Origin: Variovorax sp.
GTDB lineage: Bacteria; Pseudomonadota; Gammaproteobacteria; Burkholderiales; Burkholderiaceae_C
Direction: 5' to 3'
DNA: 35,819 nt
NCBI GenBank assembly: GCA_004210915.1
Contig: SEGS01000034.1
Span: 1-35,819 of the forward strand
Below, piece by piece: positions 1-12,229 of the stretch. Positions within the stretch are counted from its first letter, which is position 1; every line of letters starts with the position of its first letter. The position numbers and the translations under genes are program-made. The notes under the pieces were generated by a model. It did no database searches. It saw only the letters and a list, made by a program, of their open reading frames with translations, and had not been told where the DNA came from.

Positions 1-1269
1 GATGAAGCCGCGGTCGGTCACGGCCACGCCGGCCTTCTCGGCGCCGATCTTCTTGCCGTTCGGGCTGCGGCCCACGGCCTGCAGCACCAGGTCGTACACC
101 TGCGGCTCCTTCGGCGCGTTCTCGCCCTCGAAGCTGACCTTGATGCCTTCCTTCGTGGCTTCGGCGCCGACCGTCTTGGTCTTGAGCATGATGTTGTCGA
201 AGCGCGGCGCGTTCATCTTCTGCCAGACCTTGACCAGGTCGCGGTCGGCGCCCTGCATCAGGCCGTCGAGCATTTCGACGACATCCAGGCGCGCGCCGAG
301 CGTCGAATACACCGTGCCCATTTCGAGGCCGATGATGCCGCCGCCCAGGATCAGCATGCGCTTGGGGTCGGTGCCCATCTCGAGCGCGCCGGTCGAGTCG
401 ACGATGCGCGGATCGCCCTTGGGCATGAACGGCAGGCTGACCGACTGCGAGCCGGCCGCGATGATGGCGTTCCGGAACTTGACCTTCTTCTTCGCGCCGG
501 TCGTGTCCCAGCTCGTGCCCGAGGTCTCGTCGATTTCGATCACGTTCGGGTCGATGAAGTTGCCGACGCCGCGCATCACCGTCACCTTGCGCATCTTGGC
601 CATCGCGGTGAGGCCGCCTGTGAGCTTGCCCACCACCTTGTTCTTGTGGCCGAGCAGCTTGGCCCGGTCGATGGTCGGCGCGGCGAACGTAACGCCGAGC
701 GACTCGAAGTGCTTGACCTCGTCCATCACCGAGGCGACGTGCAGCAAGGCCTTCGACGGGATGCAGCCGACGTTCAGGCACACGCCGCCGAGCGTGGCGT
801 AGCGCTCGATCAGCACGACCCTCAAGCCGAGGTCGGCCGCGCGGAACGCTGCCGAATAACCGCCGGGGCCCGCACCCAGCACGACCACATCGCACTCGAC
901 ATCGACCGAGCCGCCATAGCTGGAGACTGAGACCGAGGCCGCTACCGGCGCAGGTGCAGGTGCTGCCTTCGGCGCTGCAGGCGCCGCAGCCGGTGGGGTG
1001 GCCGCGGGTGCAGGTGCCGCCGCGGCAGCGCCATCCACCTCGAGCGTCAGTACAACCGAGCCCTCTTTCACCTTGTCGCCCATCTTCACTGCCAGCGCCT
1101 TCACGACGCCCGCCGCGGACGACGGGATCTCCATCGAGGCCTTGTCCGATTCGACCGTGATCAGCGATTGCTCCGCCTTCACCGCGTCGCCCACCTTGAC
1201 CAGCAGCTCGATCACCGTGACCTCGTCGAAGTCGCCGATGTCCGGCACCTTGATTTGTTGTTCGCTCAT
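1..1269 (-). CDS. lpdA: Dihydrolipoyl dehydrogenase (PDH E3) with N-terminal lipoyl domain, partial
   Basis: This is the E3 flavoprotein of pyruvate dehydrogenase, which reoxidises dihydrolipoamide on AceF and passes electrons through FAD to NAD+. The frame is open to the left edge, so only the first 423 codons are present. Residues 1-75 form a lipoyl domain with the lipoyl-lysine motif ESDKAS (K43). An Ala/Pro-rich linker follows, then the FAD-binding stretch [18 protein letters not shown] and the redox-active disulfide motif [13 protein letters not shown] (C164, C169). A second dinucleotide fold has [12 protein letters not shown]. An E3 that carries its own lipoyl domain is known from beta-proteobacteria and Neisseria. 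It is the last gene of the aceE-aceF-lpdA operon, 13 bases after aceF. The C-terminal dimerisation domain and its catalytic His-Glu pair lie outside the window. Confidence 0.96.
   Translation of the reverse strand, partial: MSEQQIKVPDIGDFDEVTVIELLVKVGDAVKAEQSLITVESDKASMEIPSSAAGVVKALAVKMGDKVKEGSVVLTLEVDGAAAAAPAPAATPPAAAPAAPKAAPAPAPVAASVSVSSYGGSVDVECDVVVLGAGPGGYSAAFRAADLGLRVVLIERYATLGGVCLNVGCIPSKALLHVASVMDEVKHFESLGVTFAAPTIDRAKLLGHKNKVVGKLTGGLTAMAKMRKVTVMRGVGNFIDPNVIEIDETSGTSWDTTGAKKKVKFRNAIIAAGSQSVSLPFMPKGDPRIVDSTGALEMGTDPKRMLILGGGIIGLEMGTVYSTLGARLDVVEMLDGLMQGADRDLVKVWQKMNAPRFDNIMLKTKTVGAEATKEGIKVSFEGENAPKEPQVYDLVLQAVGRSPNGKKIGAEKAGVAVTDRGFI
1121..1200 (-). repeat. Lipoyl-domain DNA repeat, copy in lpdA
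   Basis: This is about 80 bases encoding the lipoyl-lysine hairpin. By eye it differs at about six positions from the copy at 2808-2887 and is also very similar to 2470-2549. It is coding sequence, not a mobile repeat. Confidence 0.85.
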
Positions 1270-1282
1270 CTTGTTGTCCTTC

Positions 1283-2956
1283 TCAGAGCAGCACGCGACG
1301 GAAGTCCGTCAGCACCTGGCCGAAGAACGCGTTGAAGCGCGCAGCCGCCGCGCCGTCGATCACGCGGTGGTCCCACGACAGCGACAGCGGCAGCATGAGC
1401 TTCGGCACGAAGGCCTTGCCGTCCCACTTGGGCTCGATCTGGCTCTTGCAGACACCCATGATCGCCACTTCGGGCGCGTTGATGATGGGCGTGAAGTAGC
1501 GCCCGCCGATGCCGCCGAGCGAGCTGATCGTGAAGCAGGCGCCGGACATGTCGGCCGGCCCGAGCTTGCCGTCGCGCGCCTTCTTGGCGAGTTCGCCCAT
1601 CTCGGTGCTGATCTGGATCACGCCCTTTTTGTCGGCGTCCTTGATGACGGGCACCACGAGGCCGTTCGGCGTGTCGGCCGCGAAGCCGATGTGGAAGTAC
1701 TTCTTGAGCACCAGCTGCTCACCATCGAGCGAGCTGTTGAACTCCGGAAACTTCTTCAGCGCCGCGACCGAGGCCTTGATCATGAAAGCGAGCATGGTCA
1801 GCTTGACACCGGCCTTCTCGTTCTCCTTGTTCATGCTGACGCGGAAGGCTTCGAGCTCGGTGATGTCGCAGTCGTCGTGGTTGGTGACGTGCGGAATCAT
1901 CACCCAGTTGCGGTGCAGGTTCGACGCGCTGATCTTCTTGATCCGCGAGCGGTCCTGGCGCTCAATCTCGCCGAACTTGGTGAAGTCGACCTTGGGCCAC
2001 GGGATCAATCCGAGCGCGGCGCCATCGGCACCGCCGCCCGCGGGCGCCTTAGCGGCCGAGGCCTTGGTGCTGGCCTGGCCGCTCATCACGGCCTTGGTGA
2101 AGGCCTGCACATCCTGCTCGGTGATGCGGCCCTTCGGACCGGTGCCTTTGAGCTCTTCGAGCGGCACGCCGAGTTCACGCGCGAACTTGCGCACCGATGG
2201 TGACGCGTGCGGCAAGTTGCCTGTGGGTGCCGTCGTCGGCTCGTGCGCAGCAGGTGCCGCGGACGCCGGTGCGGACGCAGACGCAGACGCGGCGGGCGCT
2301 GACGCAGGCGCGCTTGCAGCCGCGGGCGCTGGCGCCGCCGCAGCGGCTGGGGCAGGGGCTGGCGCTGCGGCACCACCACTTGCGCCCTCGATGATCGCGA
2401 TCAGGTCACCGATGTTCACGGTATCGCCGACCTTGACCTTCAGTTCCTTGAGCACACCGCCCACGGAAGACGGGATCTCCATCGACGCCTTGTCCGATTC
2501 GACGGTGATCAGTGATTGCTCGGCCTTGATCGCATCGCCCGGCTTCACGAGCAGCTCGATCACGGCGACGTCCTTGAAGTCGCCGATATCCGGCACCTTC
2601 ACCTCGATGGGGCCCGATGCCGCTGCGGGTGCGGCCACGGGTGCTGCGGCTGGCGCCGCTGCTGCCGGGGCCGCGGCCTGGGCGGCCGGCGCGGATGCAG
2701 CGGCAGGCGCGGCGGCACCTTCGGCTTCCACCACCAGCACGATCGAGCCTTCCTTGACCTTGTCGCCGACGGCGACCTTGATCTCTTTCACCACACCGGC
2801 CGTGCTCGACGGAATCTCCATCGACGCCTTGTCCGATTCGACCGTGATCAGCGACTGCTCGGCCTTCACCGCATCGCCCACCTTCACCAGCACTTCGATC
2901 ACCGCGACTTCATCGAAGTCACCGATGTCCGGCACTTTCACTTCCACTGCTGCCAT
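1283..2956 (-). CDS. aceF: Dihydrolipoamide acetyltransferase (PDH E2)
   Basis: This is the E2 core of pyruvate dehydrogenase, which moves the acetyl group from E1 to coenzyme A. The 557 residues show two lipoyl domains (about 1-78 and 117-192) with lipoyl lysines K43 and K156, both in ESDKAS. Ala/Pro-rich mobile linkers follow, then a peripheral-subunit-binding domain at about 255-290 ([25 protein letters not shown]). The C-terminal catalytic domain ends with the acyltransferase signature DHRVIDG (H530, D534). E. coli AceF has three lipoyl domains, whereas two is common in beta-proteobacteria. It lies 36 bases after aceE and 13 before lpdA on the same strand, so the three are almost certainly cotranscribed. 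Confidence 0.98.
   Translation of the reverse strand: MAAVEVKVPDIGDFDEVAVIEVLVKVGDAVKAEQSLITVESDKASMEIPSSTAGVVKEIKVAVGDKVKEGSIVLVVEAEGAAAPAAASAPAAQAAAPAAAAPAAAPVAAPAAASGPIEVKVPDIGDFKDVAVIELLVKPGDAIKAEQSLITVESDKASMEIPSSVGGVLKELKVKVGDTVNIGDLIAIIEGASGGAAAPAPAPAAAAAPAPAAASAPASAPAASASASAPASAAPAAHEPTTAPTGNLPHASPSVRKFARELGVPLEELKGTGPKGRITEQDVQAFTKAVMSGQASTKASAAKAPAGGGADGAALGLIPWPKVDFTKFGEIERQDRSRIKKISASNLHRNWVMIPHVTNHDDCDITELEAFRVSMNKENEKAGVKLTMLAFMIKASVAALKKFPEFNSSLDGEQLVLKKYFHIGFAADTPNGLVVPVIKDADKKGVIQISTEMGELAKKARDGKLGPADMSGACFTISSLGGIGGRYFTPIINAPEVAIMGVCKSQIEPKWDGKAFVPKLMLPLSLSWDHRVIDGAAAARFNAFFGQVLTDFRRVLL
2470..2549 (-). repeat. Lipoyl-domain DNA repeat, second domain of AceF
   Basis: This is the second copy of the approximately 80-base lipoyl-lysine segment, coding for the K156 region. 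It is direct and in frame with the copies at 1121-1200 and 2808-2887. Confidence 0.85.
2808..2887 (-). repeat. Lipoyl-domain DNA repeat, first domain of AceF
   Basis: This is the third copy of the approximately 80-base lipoyl-lysine segment, coding for the K43 region of AceF. The long near-identity makes recombination or gene conversion between copies possible. Confidence 0.85.
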
Positions 2957-2992
2957 GTTGTGTCTCCCGCCTTGTCGGCGCCAAGTTGGTTG

Positions 2993-5722
<2,730 letters not shown>

Positions 5723-5949
5723 CTTGTCTCTCCTGTTTTATGGGTTGCGTGGCTGTAATTTAGTGCCGGTTCCGCCGACGCGCGGCAGTTTCTCATATAA
5801 ATAGTAAGATTTCAAATGGCGCATACACATATCTCATTATGGAATTTCAGGTTCACGATCTGTCGACTTTTGCGGCGCCCTGGTCGACCGCCGCATGGTT
5901 GGATTGGCACATGGCGCGCAGGCCGCAGCCCACCCCCTAAACTCGCGCG
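5723..5949. promoter_or_regulatory. Divergent aceE / sensor-kinase intergenic region
   Basis: This is the largest non-coding gap in the window. Its centre, about 5793-5865, is strikingly AT-rich for this genome and must carry the PDH operon promoter (minus) and probably the kinase promoter (plus). On the minus strand a TATTTATAT stretch (about 5800-5808) and on the plus strand CATATAAAT are -10-like, but I could not pair either with a convincing -35 at proper spacing. No strong operator palindrome was found by eye. Confidence 0.5.
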
Positions 5950-8490
5950 ATGCCTTTTTCCTCTCCGCTGGCGGTTGCCCGCAGCGCCGTGAATGCGTCA
6001 CCTCTTTCATGGTGGCGCCGCTGGTGGCGCCGTCAGACGCCGGTGCTGCAAGACGCCGTCGCCATGCTGGCGCCGCTTGCCGCCGTTTTGCTGTTCCTGG
6101 CCGCGATCGTGTCTGCGTTCTGGTACCTGCGCGCCGAGGAAGCCGAGCGGGAACAGGAGTCGGTGCGACGGGATGTCGAGTACGCGCAGCAGCGCATTCG
6201 GTTGCGCCTGCTGGAGCGGCAGGAGCAACTCATGCGCATCGCACGCGATGCCTCGAACCGCGAGATCGACCCGGCTGAGTTCTCCAGCCGCGCCGAGTCC
6301 CTGGTGAGCCAATTCCCCGAACTTCAGGCGGTCAGCTGGATCGATGACCGGCGCCGCTTCAAGGCCAGCTACGCCGCACCCAGCGTGCACTTGTCGCAGC
6401 AGCATCCGATGGGCGAAGTGCTGCGCCCGGGAGACATCGAAAGCAATTACGCGCTGGCGCGCGAGCTCCGGCAGCCGGTCTTTTCGCAGCCGCTGGGCGG
6501 CGGCGAACCCCCGGCGATGCTGCAACTGCACATCCCGCTGTTCGACCAGGGGCTGTTCGCCGGCATGGTGCTCGGCGAGTTTTCCACCGATGGGCTGCTG
6601 CGCTACGGCACACCCTCAGAGGTGCAGGCCCGCTACGCCGTGTCGCTGCTGGATGCCAAGGGCGCGATGCTGGCGGGCCACACCACGAACCCGCGCGACG
6701 GCACCAGCCGCCTGCTGCCATGGGCCGAGCAAACCAACGAGTTCGAAGTACCTGTATCGCCGGTCGGCAATGCGTTGTTGCTGCGCGCACAGGCGTACCG
6801 CACGTCGCAGGGCGTGGTCGGGAACGGCCTGTTCTGGCTGGTGTGCGCGCTCAGTGTGCTGACCAGCTGGATGCTGATCGGCACCTGGCGGCACACGCGC
6901 CGGCGACTGCAGGCCCAGCAACGGCTGGTGGCTGAAACCAATTTCCGCCGGGCCATGGAGAACTCGATGCTGACCGGCATGCGGGTGCTCGATCTGGAAG
7001 GCCGCATCACCTACGTCAACGCGGCCTTCTGCGCCATGACGGGCTGGAGCGAGGCCGAACTGGTCGGCCAGAGCCCGCCCTTCCCCTATTGGCTCGAATC
7101 CGATCGCGAACTGATGAACGAACGCCTGGAAGAAGAGCTGCACGGGCGTGCCCTGCCCGGCGGCTTTCAGGTGCGGGTCAAGCGCAAGAACGGCAGCGTG
7201 TTCGATGCCCGCCTGTACGTCTCACCGTTGATCGACGCGCGCGGCCACCAGACCGGCTGGATGACATCGATGACGGACATCACCGAGCCCACGCGCATTC
7301 GCGAGCAGCTCTCGGCCTCCTACGAGCGCTTCACGACCGTGCTCGAGGCCCTGGACGCGGCGGTGTCGGTGGCGCCGATCGGCAGCGAAGAGCTCCTGTT
7401 CGCCAACAAGCTGTACCGCCTCTGGTTCGGCTCCGACACCGTTGGCCACCTGGGGATGGTGGCCCAGGCCGGCGTGCCGGCGTCCGACGCGCACGACGAA
7501 GGGCTGGACGATGTCGACCCTTTCGCAGGTTTGCCGATCGACACGCTCACCGCGGCGCAGGCGGCCAACAACGAGATCTTCGTGCCCGAGCTCGGCAAGT
7601 GGCTGGAGGTCCGGTCGCGCTACCTGACCTGGGTCGACGGCCGTCTGGCGCAGTTGGTGATTGCCACGGACATCACGCCGCGCCGGGACGCCGAGGAGCA
7701 GGCGGCGACCCAGGCCGACCGCGCGCAGGCAGCCAGCCGCCTGATCACGATGGGCGAGATGGCGTCGAGCGTGGCGCACGAACTCAATCAACCGCTGACC
7801 GCGATCGCCAACTACTGCAACGGCATGGTCTCGCGCATCAAGGGCGAGACGATCGACAACGAGGCGCTGCTGGCGGCGCTCGACAAGACGTCCAAGCAGG
7901 CCCAGCGCGCCGGCCAGATCATCCAGCGCATCCGCTCCTTCGTGAAGCGCAGCGAGCCGAACCGCACGCCGTCCGAGGTCGCGACCATGGTCAGTGAGGC
8001 GGTTGAGTTGGCCGGCATCGAACTGCGCCGGCGCAACGTCCGCCTCAATCACTATGTGGCGGCGCGTCTGCCCATCGTGCGGGTCGACCCGATCCTGATC
8101 GAACAAGTGATGGTCAACCTGCTGAAAAACGCAGCGGAATCGATCGATCTGGCCGATCGCCCGATGGCGCGCCGCAGCGTCGAGCTGCGGGTGCTGCCCA
8201 AAGTCATCGACGGGCAGAACGCGGTGGAGTTTTCGGTGCAGGACACCGGCATGGGTCTGGCGCCGGAAGTCATGGACCGCCTCTACGAAGCCTTCTTCTC
8301 GACCAAGCCCGAAGGCATGGGCATCGGCCTGAACCTGTGCCGAACGATCGTCGAGTCGCACCAGGGACGGATGAAAGCGGAGAACATCTACAATGGCTCG
8401 GAGGTGGTCGGCTGCCGTTTCTCCTTCTGGATTCCGGTGTTGGACGCTATCAGTTCCGTAGCACGCGATGACGCAAAGGTACCTGCATGA
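5950..8490 (+). CDS. Membrane-bound PAS-domain sensor histidine kinase
   Basis: This is a two-component sensor that autophosphorylates on histidine and should phosphorylate the regulator encoded next to it. The 846 residues read in order as follows: a short arginine/tryptophan-rich cytoplasmic end, TM helix 1 (about 36-60), a periplasmic sensor domain of about 230 residues, TM helix 2 (about 293-314), two PAS domains (about 331-450 and 456-580), a HisKA dimerisation helix with ASSVAHELNQPLTAI (H610), and a HATPase domain with N-box KNAAES, DTGMGL and GMGIGLNLC. The layout resembles FixL/DctB/TtrS-type kinases. The ligand is unknown, and I see no haem-type PAS histidine that would argue for oxygen sensing. 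The last bases overlap the regulator start as ATGA. The ATG used has only a weak ribosome-binding site, so a nearby start is possible. It is divergent from the PDH operon. Confidence 0.9.
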   Translation: MPFSSPLAVARSAVNASPLSWWRRWWRRQTPVLQDAVAMLAPLAAVLLFLAAIVSAFWYLRAEEAEREQESVRRDVEYAQQRIRLRLLERQEQLMRIARDASNREIDPAEFSSRAESLVSQFPELQAVSWIDDRRRFKASYAAPSVHLSQQHPMGEVLRPGDIESNYALARELRQPVFSQPLGGGEPPAMLQLHIPLFDQGLFAGMVLGEFSTDGLLRYGTPSEVQARYAVSLLDAKGAMLAGHTTNPRDGTSRLLPWAEQTNEFEVPVSPVGNALLLRAQAYRTSQGVVGNGLFWLVCALSVLTSWMLIGTWRHTRRRLQAQQRLVAETNFRRAMENSMLTGMRVLDLEGRITYVNAAFCAMTGWSEAELVGQSPPFPYWLESDRELMNERLEEELHGRALPGGFQVRVKRKNGSVFDARLYVSPLIDARGHQTGWMTSMTDITEPTRIREQLSASYERFTTVLEALDAAVSVAPIGSEELLFANKLYRLWFGSDTVGHLGMVAQAGVPASDAHDEGLDDVDPFAGLPIDTLTAAQAANNEIFVPELGKWLEVRSRYLTWVDGRLAQLVIATDITPRRDAEEQAATQADRAQAASRLITMGEMASSVAHELNQPLTAIANYCNGMVSRIKGETIDNEALLAALDKTSKQAQRAGQIIQRIRSFVKRSEPNRTPSEVATMVSEAVELAGIELRRRNVRLNHYVAARLPIVRVDPILIEQVMVNLLKNAAESIDLADRPMARRSVELRVLPKVIDGQNAVEFSVQDTGMGLAPEVMDRLYEAFFSTKPEGMGIGLNLCRTIVESHQGRMKAENIYNGSEVVGCRFSFWIPVLDAISSVARDDAKVPA

Positions 8491-9116
8491 GTTTGATTCC
8501 CAAGAAGGGCACGGTCTACGTTGTCGACGACGACGAAGCGGTTCGCGATTCCCTGCAATGGTTGCTCGAAGGCAAGGACTACCGGGTGCGTTGCTTCGAC
8601 TCCGCCGAGTCCTTCCTGTCCCGTTACGACCCCCGCGAGGTGGCCTGCATGATCGTCGACATCCGCATGGGCGGGATGTCGGGCCTGGAACTGCAGGAGC
8701 GTCTGATTGAACGCCGTTCGCCTTTGCCGATCGTGGTGATCACGGGCCACGGCGATGTGCCGATGGCCGTCGACAGCATGAAGAAGGGCGCGATGGATTT
8801 CATCCAGAAGCCCTTCAACGACGAAGAACTCGTCACCCTCGTCGAGCGCATGCTCGAACACGCGCGCGGTGCCTTCGCACAACACCAGCAGTCGGCCAGC
8901 CGCGATGCGCTGCTGTCGAAGCTCACGGGTCGCGAAGCACAGGTGCTCGAACGCATCGTCGCCGGCCGCCTGAACAAGCAGATCGCCGACGACCTGGGCA
9001 TCAGCATCAAGACGGTCGAGGCGCACCGCGCCAACATCATGGAGAAGCTCAACGCGAACACCGTGGCCGATCTGCTGAAGATCGCCTTGGGTCAGGCGAC
9101 CCCCGCCAAGGCCTGA
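8487..9116 (+). CDS. FixJ/NarL-type response regulator
   Basis: This is a DNA-binding response regulator of 209 residues. The receiver domain (about 8-125) has the acidic pocket DDD at 14-16, the phospho-acceptor D58 in VDIRMGG, the switch threonine in VITGHGD and the conserved lysine in IQKPF. A LuxR-type helix-turn-helix (about 145-205) follows with [29 protein letters not shown] and IMEKL. It is translationally coupled to the kinase gene by a 4-base overlap, so they form a cognate pair. A FixJ-type regulator normally activates sigma-70 promoters. The divergent PDH promoter is a possible target, but nothing in the sequence proves it. A strong terminator follows. Confidence 0.95.
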   Translation: MSLIPKKGTVYVVDDDEAVRDSLQWLLEGKDYRVRCFDSAESFLSRYDPREVACMIVDIRMGGMSGLELQERLIERRSPLPIVVITGHGDVPMAVDSMKKGAMDFIQKPFNDEELVTLVERMLEHARGAFAQHQQSASRDALLSKLTGREAQVLERIVAGRLNKQIADDLGISIKTVEAHRANIMEKLNANTVADLLKIALGQATPAKA

Positions 9117-9151
9117 GCGCCTCCCTCCTCACCGCGGAACGGTATCCGCCA

Positions 9152-9178
9152 CGCCTGCGCAAGCGGGCGTTTTCATTT
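9152..9178 (+). terminator. Intrinsic terminator after the two-component operon
   Basis: The stem CGCCTGC / GCGGGCG (7 pairs, one G-T) closes a GCAA tetraloop at 9152-9169 and is followed by TTTTCATTT. It is placed 35 bases after the regulator stop and before folD, so folD should have its own promoter or depend on read-through. Confidence 0.8.
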
Positions 9179-9193
9179 GGAACATCGAAAACA

Positions 9194-10066
9194 ATGACAG
9201 CTCAACTGATCGACGGCAACGCGCTCTCGCGGACGCTTCGCACCGAAGTCGCCAGCCGCGCGGCAGCACTGAAGGCGCGTGGCGTCGTGCCCGGCCTGGC
9301 TGTGGTGTTGGTCGGGGAGAACCCGGCCAGCCAGGTCTACGTGCGCAACAAGGTCAAGGCGTGCGAAGACAACGGCCTGCACTCCGTGCTCGAAAAGCAT
9401 CCGGCCGACCTGAGCGAAGTCGCCCTGCTCGCCCGTGTCGACGCCCTCAACAACGACCCCGCCATTCACGGCATCCTGGTGCAATTGCCGCTGCCCCCGC
9501 ACATCGACGCTCAGAAGGTCATCGAGGCGATCGCGCCCGCCAAGGACGTGGACGGCTTCCACGTGGCGAGCGCCGGCGCCTTGATGACGGGCTCGCCCGG
9601 GTTCTGGCCCTGCACGCCCTACGGCTGCATGAAGATGCTCGAATCGATCGGCTATGACTTGCGCGGCAAGCATGCCGTCGTGATCGGACGCAGCAACATC
9701 GTCGGCAAGCCAATGGCACTGATGCTGCTGGCGAAGAACGCGACCGTCACCATCTGCCACAGCGCGACGCCCGATCTCGCGGCCATGACGCGCCAGGGCG
9801 ACGTGGTCGTCGCCGCGGTCGGGAAGCGCAACGTGCTCACGGCCGATATGGTGAAACCCGGCGCTGTGGTGATCGACGTGGGCATGAACCGCGTTCCTGC
9901 AGGCGAACCCGGCGAAGGCAAGCTGTGCGGCGATGTCGACTTCGACGGCGTCAAGGAGGTCGCGGGCTGGATCACGCCGGTGCCGGGCGGCGTCGGCCCG
10001 ATGACCATCACCATGCTGCTCGTCAACACGATCGAGGCGGCCGAACGCACAGTGCCGCAGGCCTGA
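9194..10066 (+). CDS. folD: Bifunctional methylenetetrahydrofolate dehydrogenase / cyclohydrolase
   Basis: FolD interconverts 5,10-methylene-, methenyl- and 10-formyl-tetrahydrofolate in the cytoplasm, using NADP+, to supply one-carbon units. The 290 residues are the usual length. Visible marks are the substrate-binding [13 protein letters not shown] (catalytic lysine in YVxxK), the signature GILVQLPLP, the KDVDGFH motif, the cofactor loop [17 protein letters not shown] and the C-terminal [11 protein letters not shown]. It lies 42 bases upstream of prlC on the same strand, so the two are likely cotranscribed. Confidence 0.97.
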   Translation: MTAQLIDGNALSRTLRTEVASRAAALKARGVVPGLAVVLVGENPASQVYVRNKVKACEDNGLHSVLEKHPADLSEVALLARVDALNNDPAIHGILVQLPLPPHIDAQKVIEAIAPAKDVDGFHVASAGALMTGSPGFWPCTPYGCMKMLESIGYDLRGKHAVVIGRSNIVGKPMALMLLAKNATVTICHSATPDLAAMTRQGDVVVAAVGKRNVLTADMVKPGAVVIDVGMNRVPAGEPGEGKLCGDVDFDGVKEVAGWITPVPGGVGPMTITMLLVNTIEAAERTVPQA

Positions 10067-10108
10067 GGCCTTGAACTCGCGCCGCACCGCCGTCACATAG
10101 AACAAACC

Positions 10109-12160
10109 ATGATGAACAACCCGCTCCTCGATTTCGCCGACCTGCCACTTTTCGACCGCATCCAGCCCGAGCATGTCGCCCCCGCGGTCGACGTCTTGCT
10201 GGCAGGCGCGGAGGAAGCCCTGCAAACGGTCACCGCCCCCGACTTTCCGGCCGACTGGATCGAGATTTCGAAGGTGCTGGACGTGGCTTCCGAGCGCTTC
10301 AGCCGCGCCTGGGGCGCCGTCGGTCACCTGAATGCGGTGGCCGACACGCCCGCGCTGCGCGCCGCTTACAACGAGGCCATGCCGCGCGTCACCGAGTTCT
10401 GGACGCGTCTGGGCTCCGACGAGCGGCTCTACGCCAAGTACAAGGCCATCGACACAGGCCGGCTCAACCCAGAGCAGCGTCAGGCGCACAAGAACGCCGT
10501 GCGTAATTTCGTGCTGGGCGGCGCCGAGCTGCAGGGCGAGGCCAAGCAGCGGTTTGCGGTCATCCAGGAACGCCAGGCCGAGTTGAGTCAGAAGTTCAGC
10601 GAGAACGCGCTGGATGCGACCGATGCTTTCGCGTACTACGCGCAGCCCGACGAACTCGAGGGCGTGCCGCAGGACGTCATCGGCGCCGCGCGCGCTGCCG
10701 CCGAAGCCGAAGGCAAGCCGGGCTACAAGCTCACGCTCAAGATGCCTTGCTATCTGCCCGTGATGCAGTTCGCCCGCAGCAGCGCATTGCGCGAACGGCT
10801 GTACCGCGCCTACGTAACGCGCGCCAGCGAACTGGGCGATCCGGCCTTCGACAACACAGCGCTCATCAACGAGATCCTCGCATTGCGCCAGGAGGAAGCG
10901 CGGCTGCTCGGCTATCCCAACTTCGGCGAGCTCTCGGTCGTGCCGAAGATGGCCGATTCGGCCGACCAGGTGACCCGCTTCCTGCGCGACCTGGCCGTCA
11001 AGGCCGGCCCCTATGGCGCACGCGACCTGGCCGACCTGCGCAGCTTTGCATCGGAACATTTGGGCCTCCGCGACCCGCAGCCATGGGACTGGAGCTACAT
11101 CGGCGAGAAGCTGAAGGAAGCGCGCTACGCGTTCAGCGAGCAGGAGGTCAAGCAGTACTTCACCGCGCCGAAGGTGATGGCCGGCCTCTTCAAGATCGTC
11201 GAGACGCTGTTCGAAGTGTCGATTCGCCGTGACAGTGCCCCTGTCTGGCACCCGACGGTCGAGTTCTACCGGATCGAACGCGGCGGGGCCAAGGTCGGCC
11301 AGTTCTATCTCGATCCGTCGGCGCGGGCCGGCAAGCGCGGCGGCGCGTGGATGGACGACGTGCGCGCGCGCTGGCTTCGTCCCGATGACGGCGTGCTGCA
11401 GACGCCGGTCGCACAGCTGGTCTGCAATTTCGCTGCCGGTGTCGATGGCAAGCCGCCACTGCTCACGCACGACGATGTGACCACGCTGTTCCATGAGTTC
11501 GGCCACGGGCTGCACCACATGCTCACCCAGGTCAACGAACGCGATGTGTCGGGCATCAGCGGCGTCGAGTGGGATGCCGTGGAATTGCCGAGCCAGTTCA
11601 TGGAAAACTTCTGCTGGGAGTGGGATGTGCTGCGCCACATGACGGCGCACGTCGACACCGGCGAGCCCTTGCCGCGCGCGCTGTTCGACAAGATGACCGC
11701 TGCCAAGAACTTCCAGAGCGGACTGCAGACGCTGCGCCAGATCGAGTTCTCGCTGTTCGACATGCTGCTCCACACGTCCTACGACGCCGCGAACGCGCAG
11801 TCGGGTGATGTGCTGGCGCTCTTGGCCCAGGTGCGGGCCGAGGTGGCGGTGATGCCATCGCCACCCTTCAGCCGCACGCCGAACACCTTCAGCCACATCT
11901 TCTCGGGCGGATACGCGGCCGGCTACTACAGCTACAAGTGGGCCGAGGTGTTGAGCGCCGATGCCTACGCCGCCTTCGAGGAAAGCGTGGGCGCGGATGG
12001 CGAACCGAACATCGAGACCGGTCGCAAGTACCGCCAGGCCATCCTCGAGGCGGGCGGCAGCCGGCCGGCCATGGAATCGTTCAAGGCATTCCGCGGCCGC
12101 GAGCCACAGCTCGATGCCCTGCTGCGACACCAGGGCATGGCCGAGCCGCAGCCGGCGTGA
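10109..12160 (+). CDS. prlC: Oligopeptidase A (M3 family zinc metallopeptidase)
   Basis: This is a cytoplasmic zinc peptidase of the thimet oligopeptidase family, which degrades short peptides including cleaved signal peptides. The 683 residues match OpdA/PrlC (about 680). The zinc motif HEFGH is at H462-H466 inside TTLFHEFGHGLHHML, and the downstream glutamate ligand lies in the VEWDAVELPSQ region, as in M3 enzymes. The C-terminal FSHIFSGGYAAGYYSYKWAE stretch is typical of the family. The start is ATG ATG AAC (10109); using the second ATG would remove one residue. It lies 42 bases after folD. Confidence 0.96.
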   Translation: MMNNPLLDFADLPLFDRIQPEHVAPAVDVLLAGAEEALQTVTAPDFPADWIEISKVLDVASERFSRAWGAVGHLNAVADTPALRAAYNEAMPRVTEFWTRLGSDERLYAKYKAIDTGRLNPEQRQAHKNAVRNFVLGGAELQGEAKQRFAVIQERQAELSQKFSENALDATDAFAYYAQPDELEGVPQDVIGAARAAAEAEGKPGYKLTLKMPCYLPVMQFARSSALRERLYRAYVTRASELGDPAFDNTALINEILALRQEEARLLGYPNFGELSVVPKMADSADQVTRFLRDLAVKAGPYGARDLADLRSFASEHLGLRDPQPWDWSYIGEKLKEARYAFSEQEVKQYFTAPKVMAGLFKIVETLFEVSIRRDSAPVWHPTVEFYRIERGGAKVGQFYLDPSARAGKRGGAWMDDVRARWLRPDDGVLQTPVAQLVCNFAAGVDGKPPLLTHDDVTTLFHEFGHGLHHMLTQVNERDVSGISGVEWDAVELPSQFMENFCWEWDVLRHMTAHVDTGEPLPRALFDKMTAAKNFQSGLQTLRQIEFSLFDMLLHTSYDAANAQSGDVLALLAQVRAEVAVMPSPPFSRTPNTFSHIFSGGYAAGYYSYKWAEVLSADAYAAFEESVGADGEPNIETGRKYRQAILEAGGSRPAMESFKAFRGREPQLDALLRHQGMAEPQPA

Positions 12161-12229
12161 GCTTTGGTTGGCATGGCGGCCCGACAGCCTGAGATACTCG
12201 GGCGATTGATCCGACCACGGAGTTCTTCG

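Noticed and set aside
9173..12130. A 985-codon open frame on the minus strand, antisense to folD and prlC
   Set aside because: It crosses two well-supported genes and the gap between them. Its His/Arg/Ala/Gly-rich composition is what GC-rich codon bias produces in a shadow frame, and no family is recognisable.
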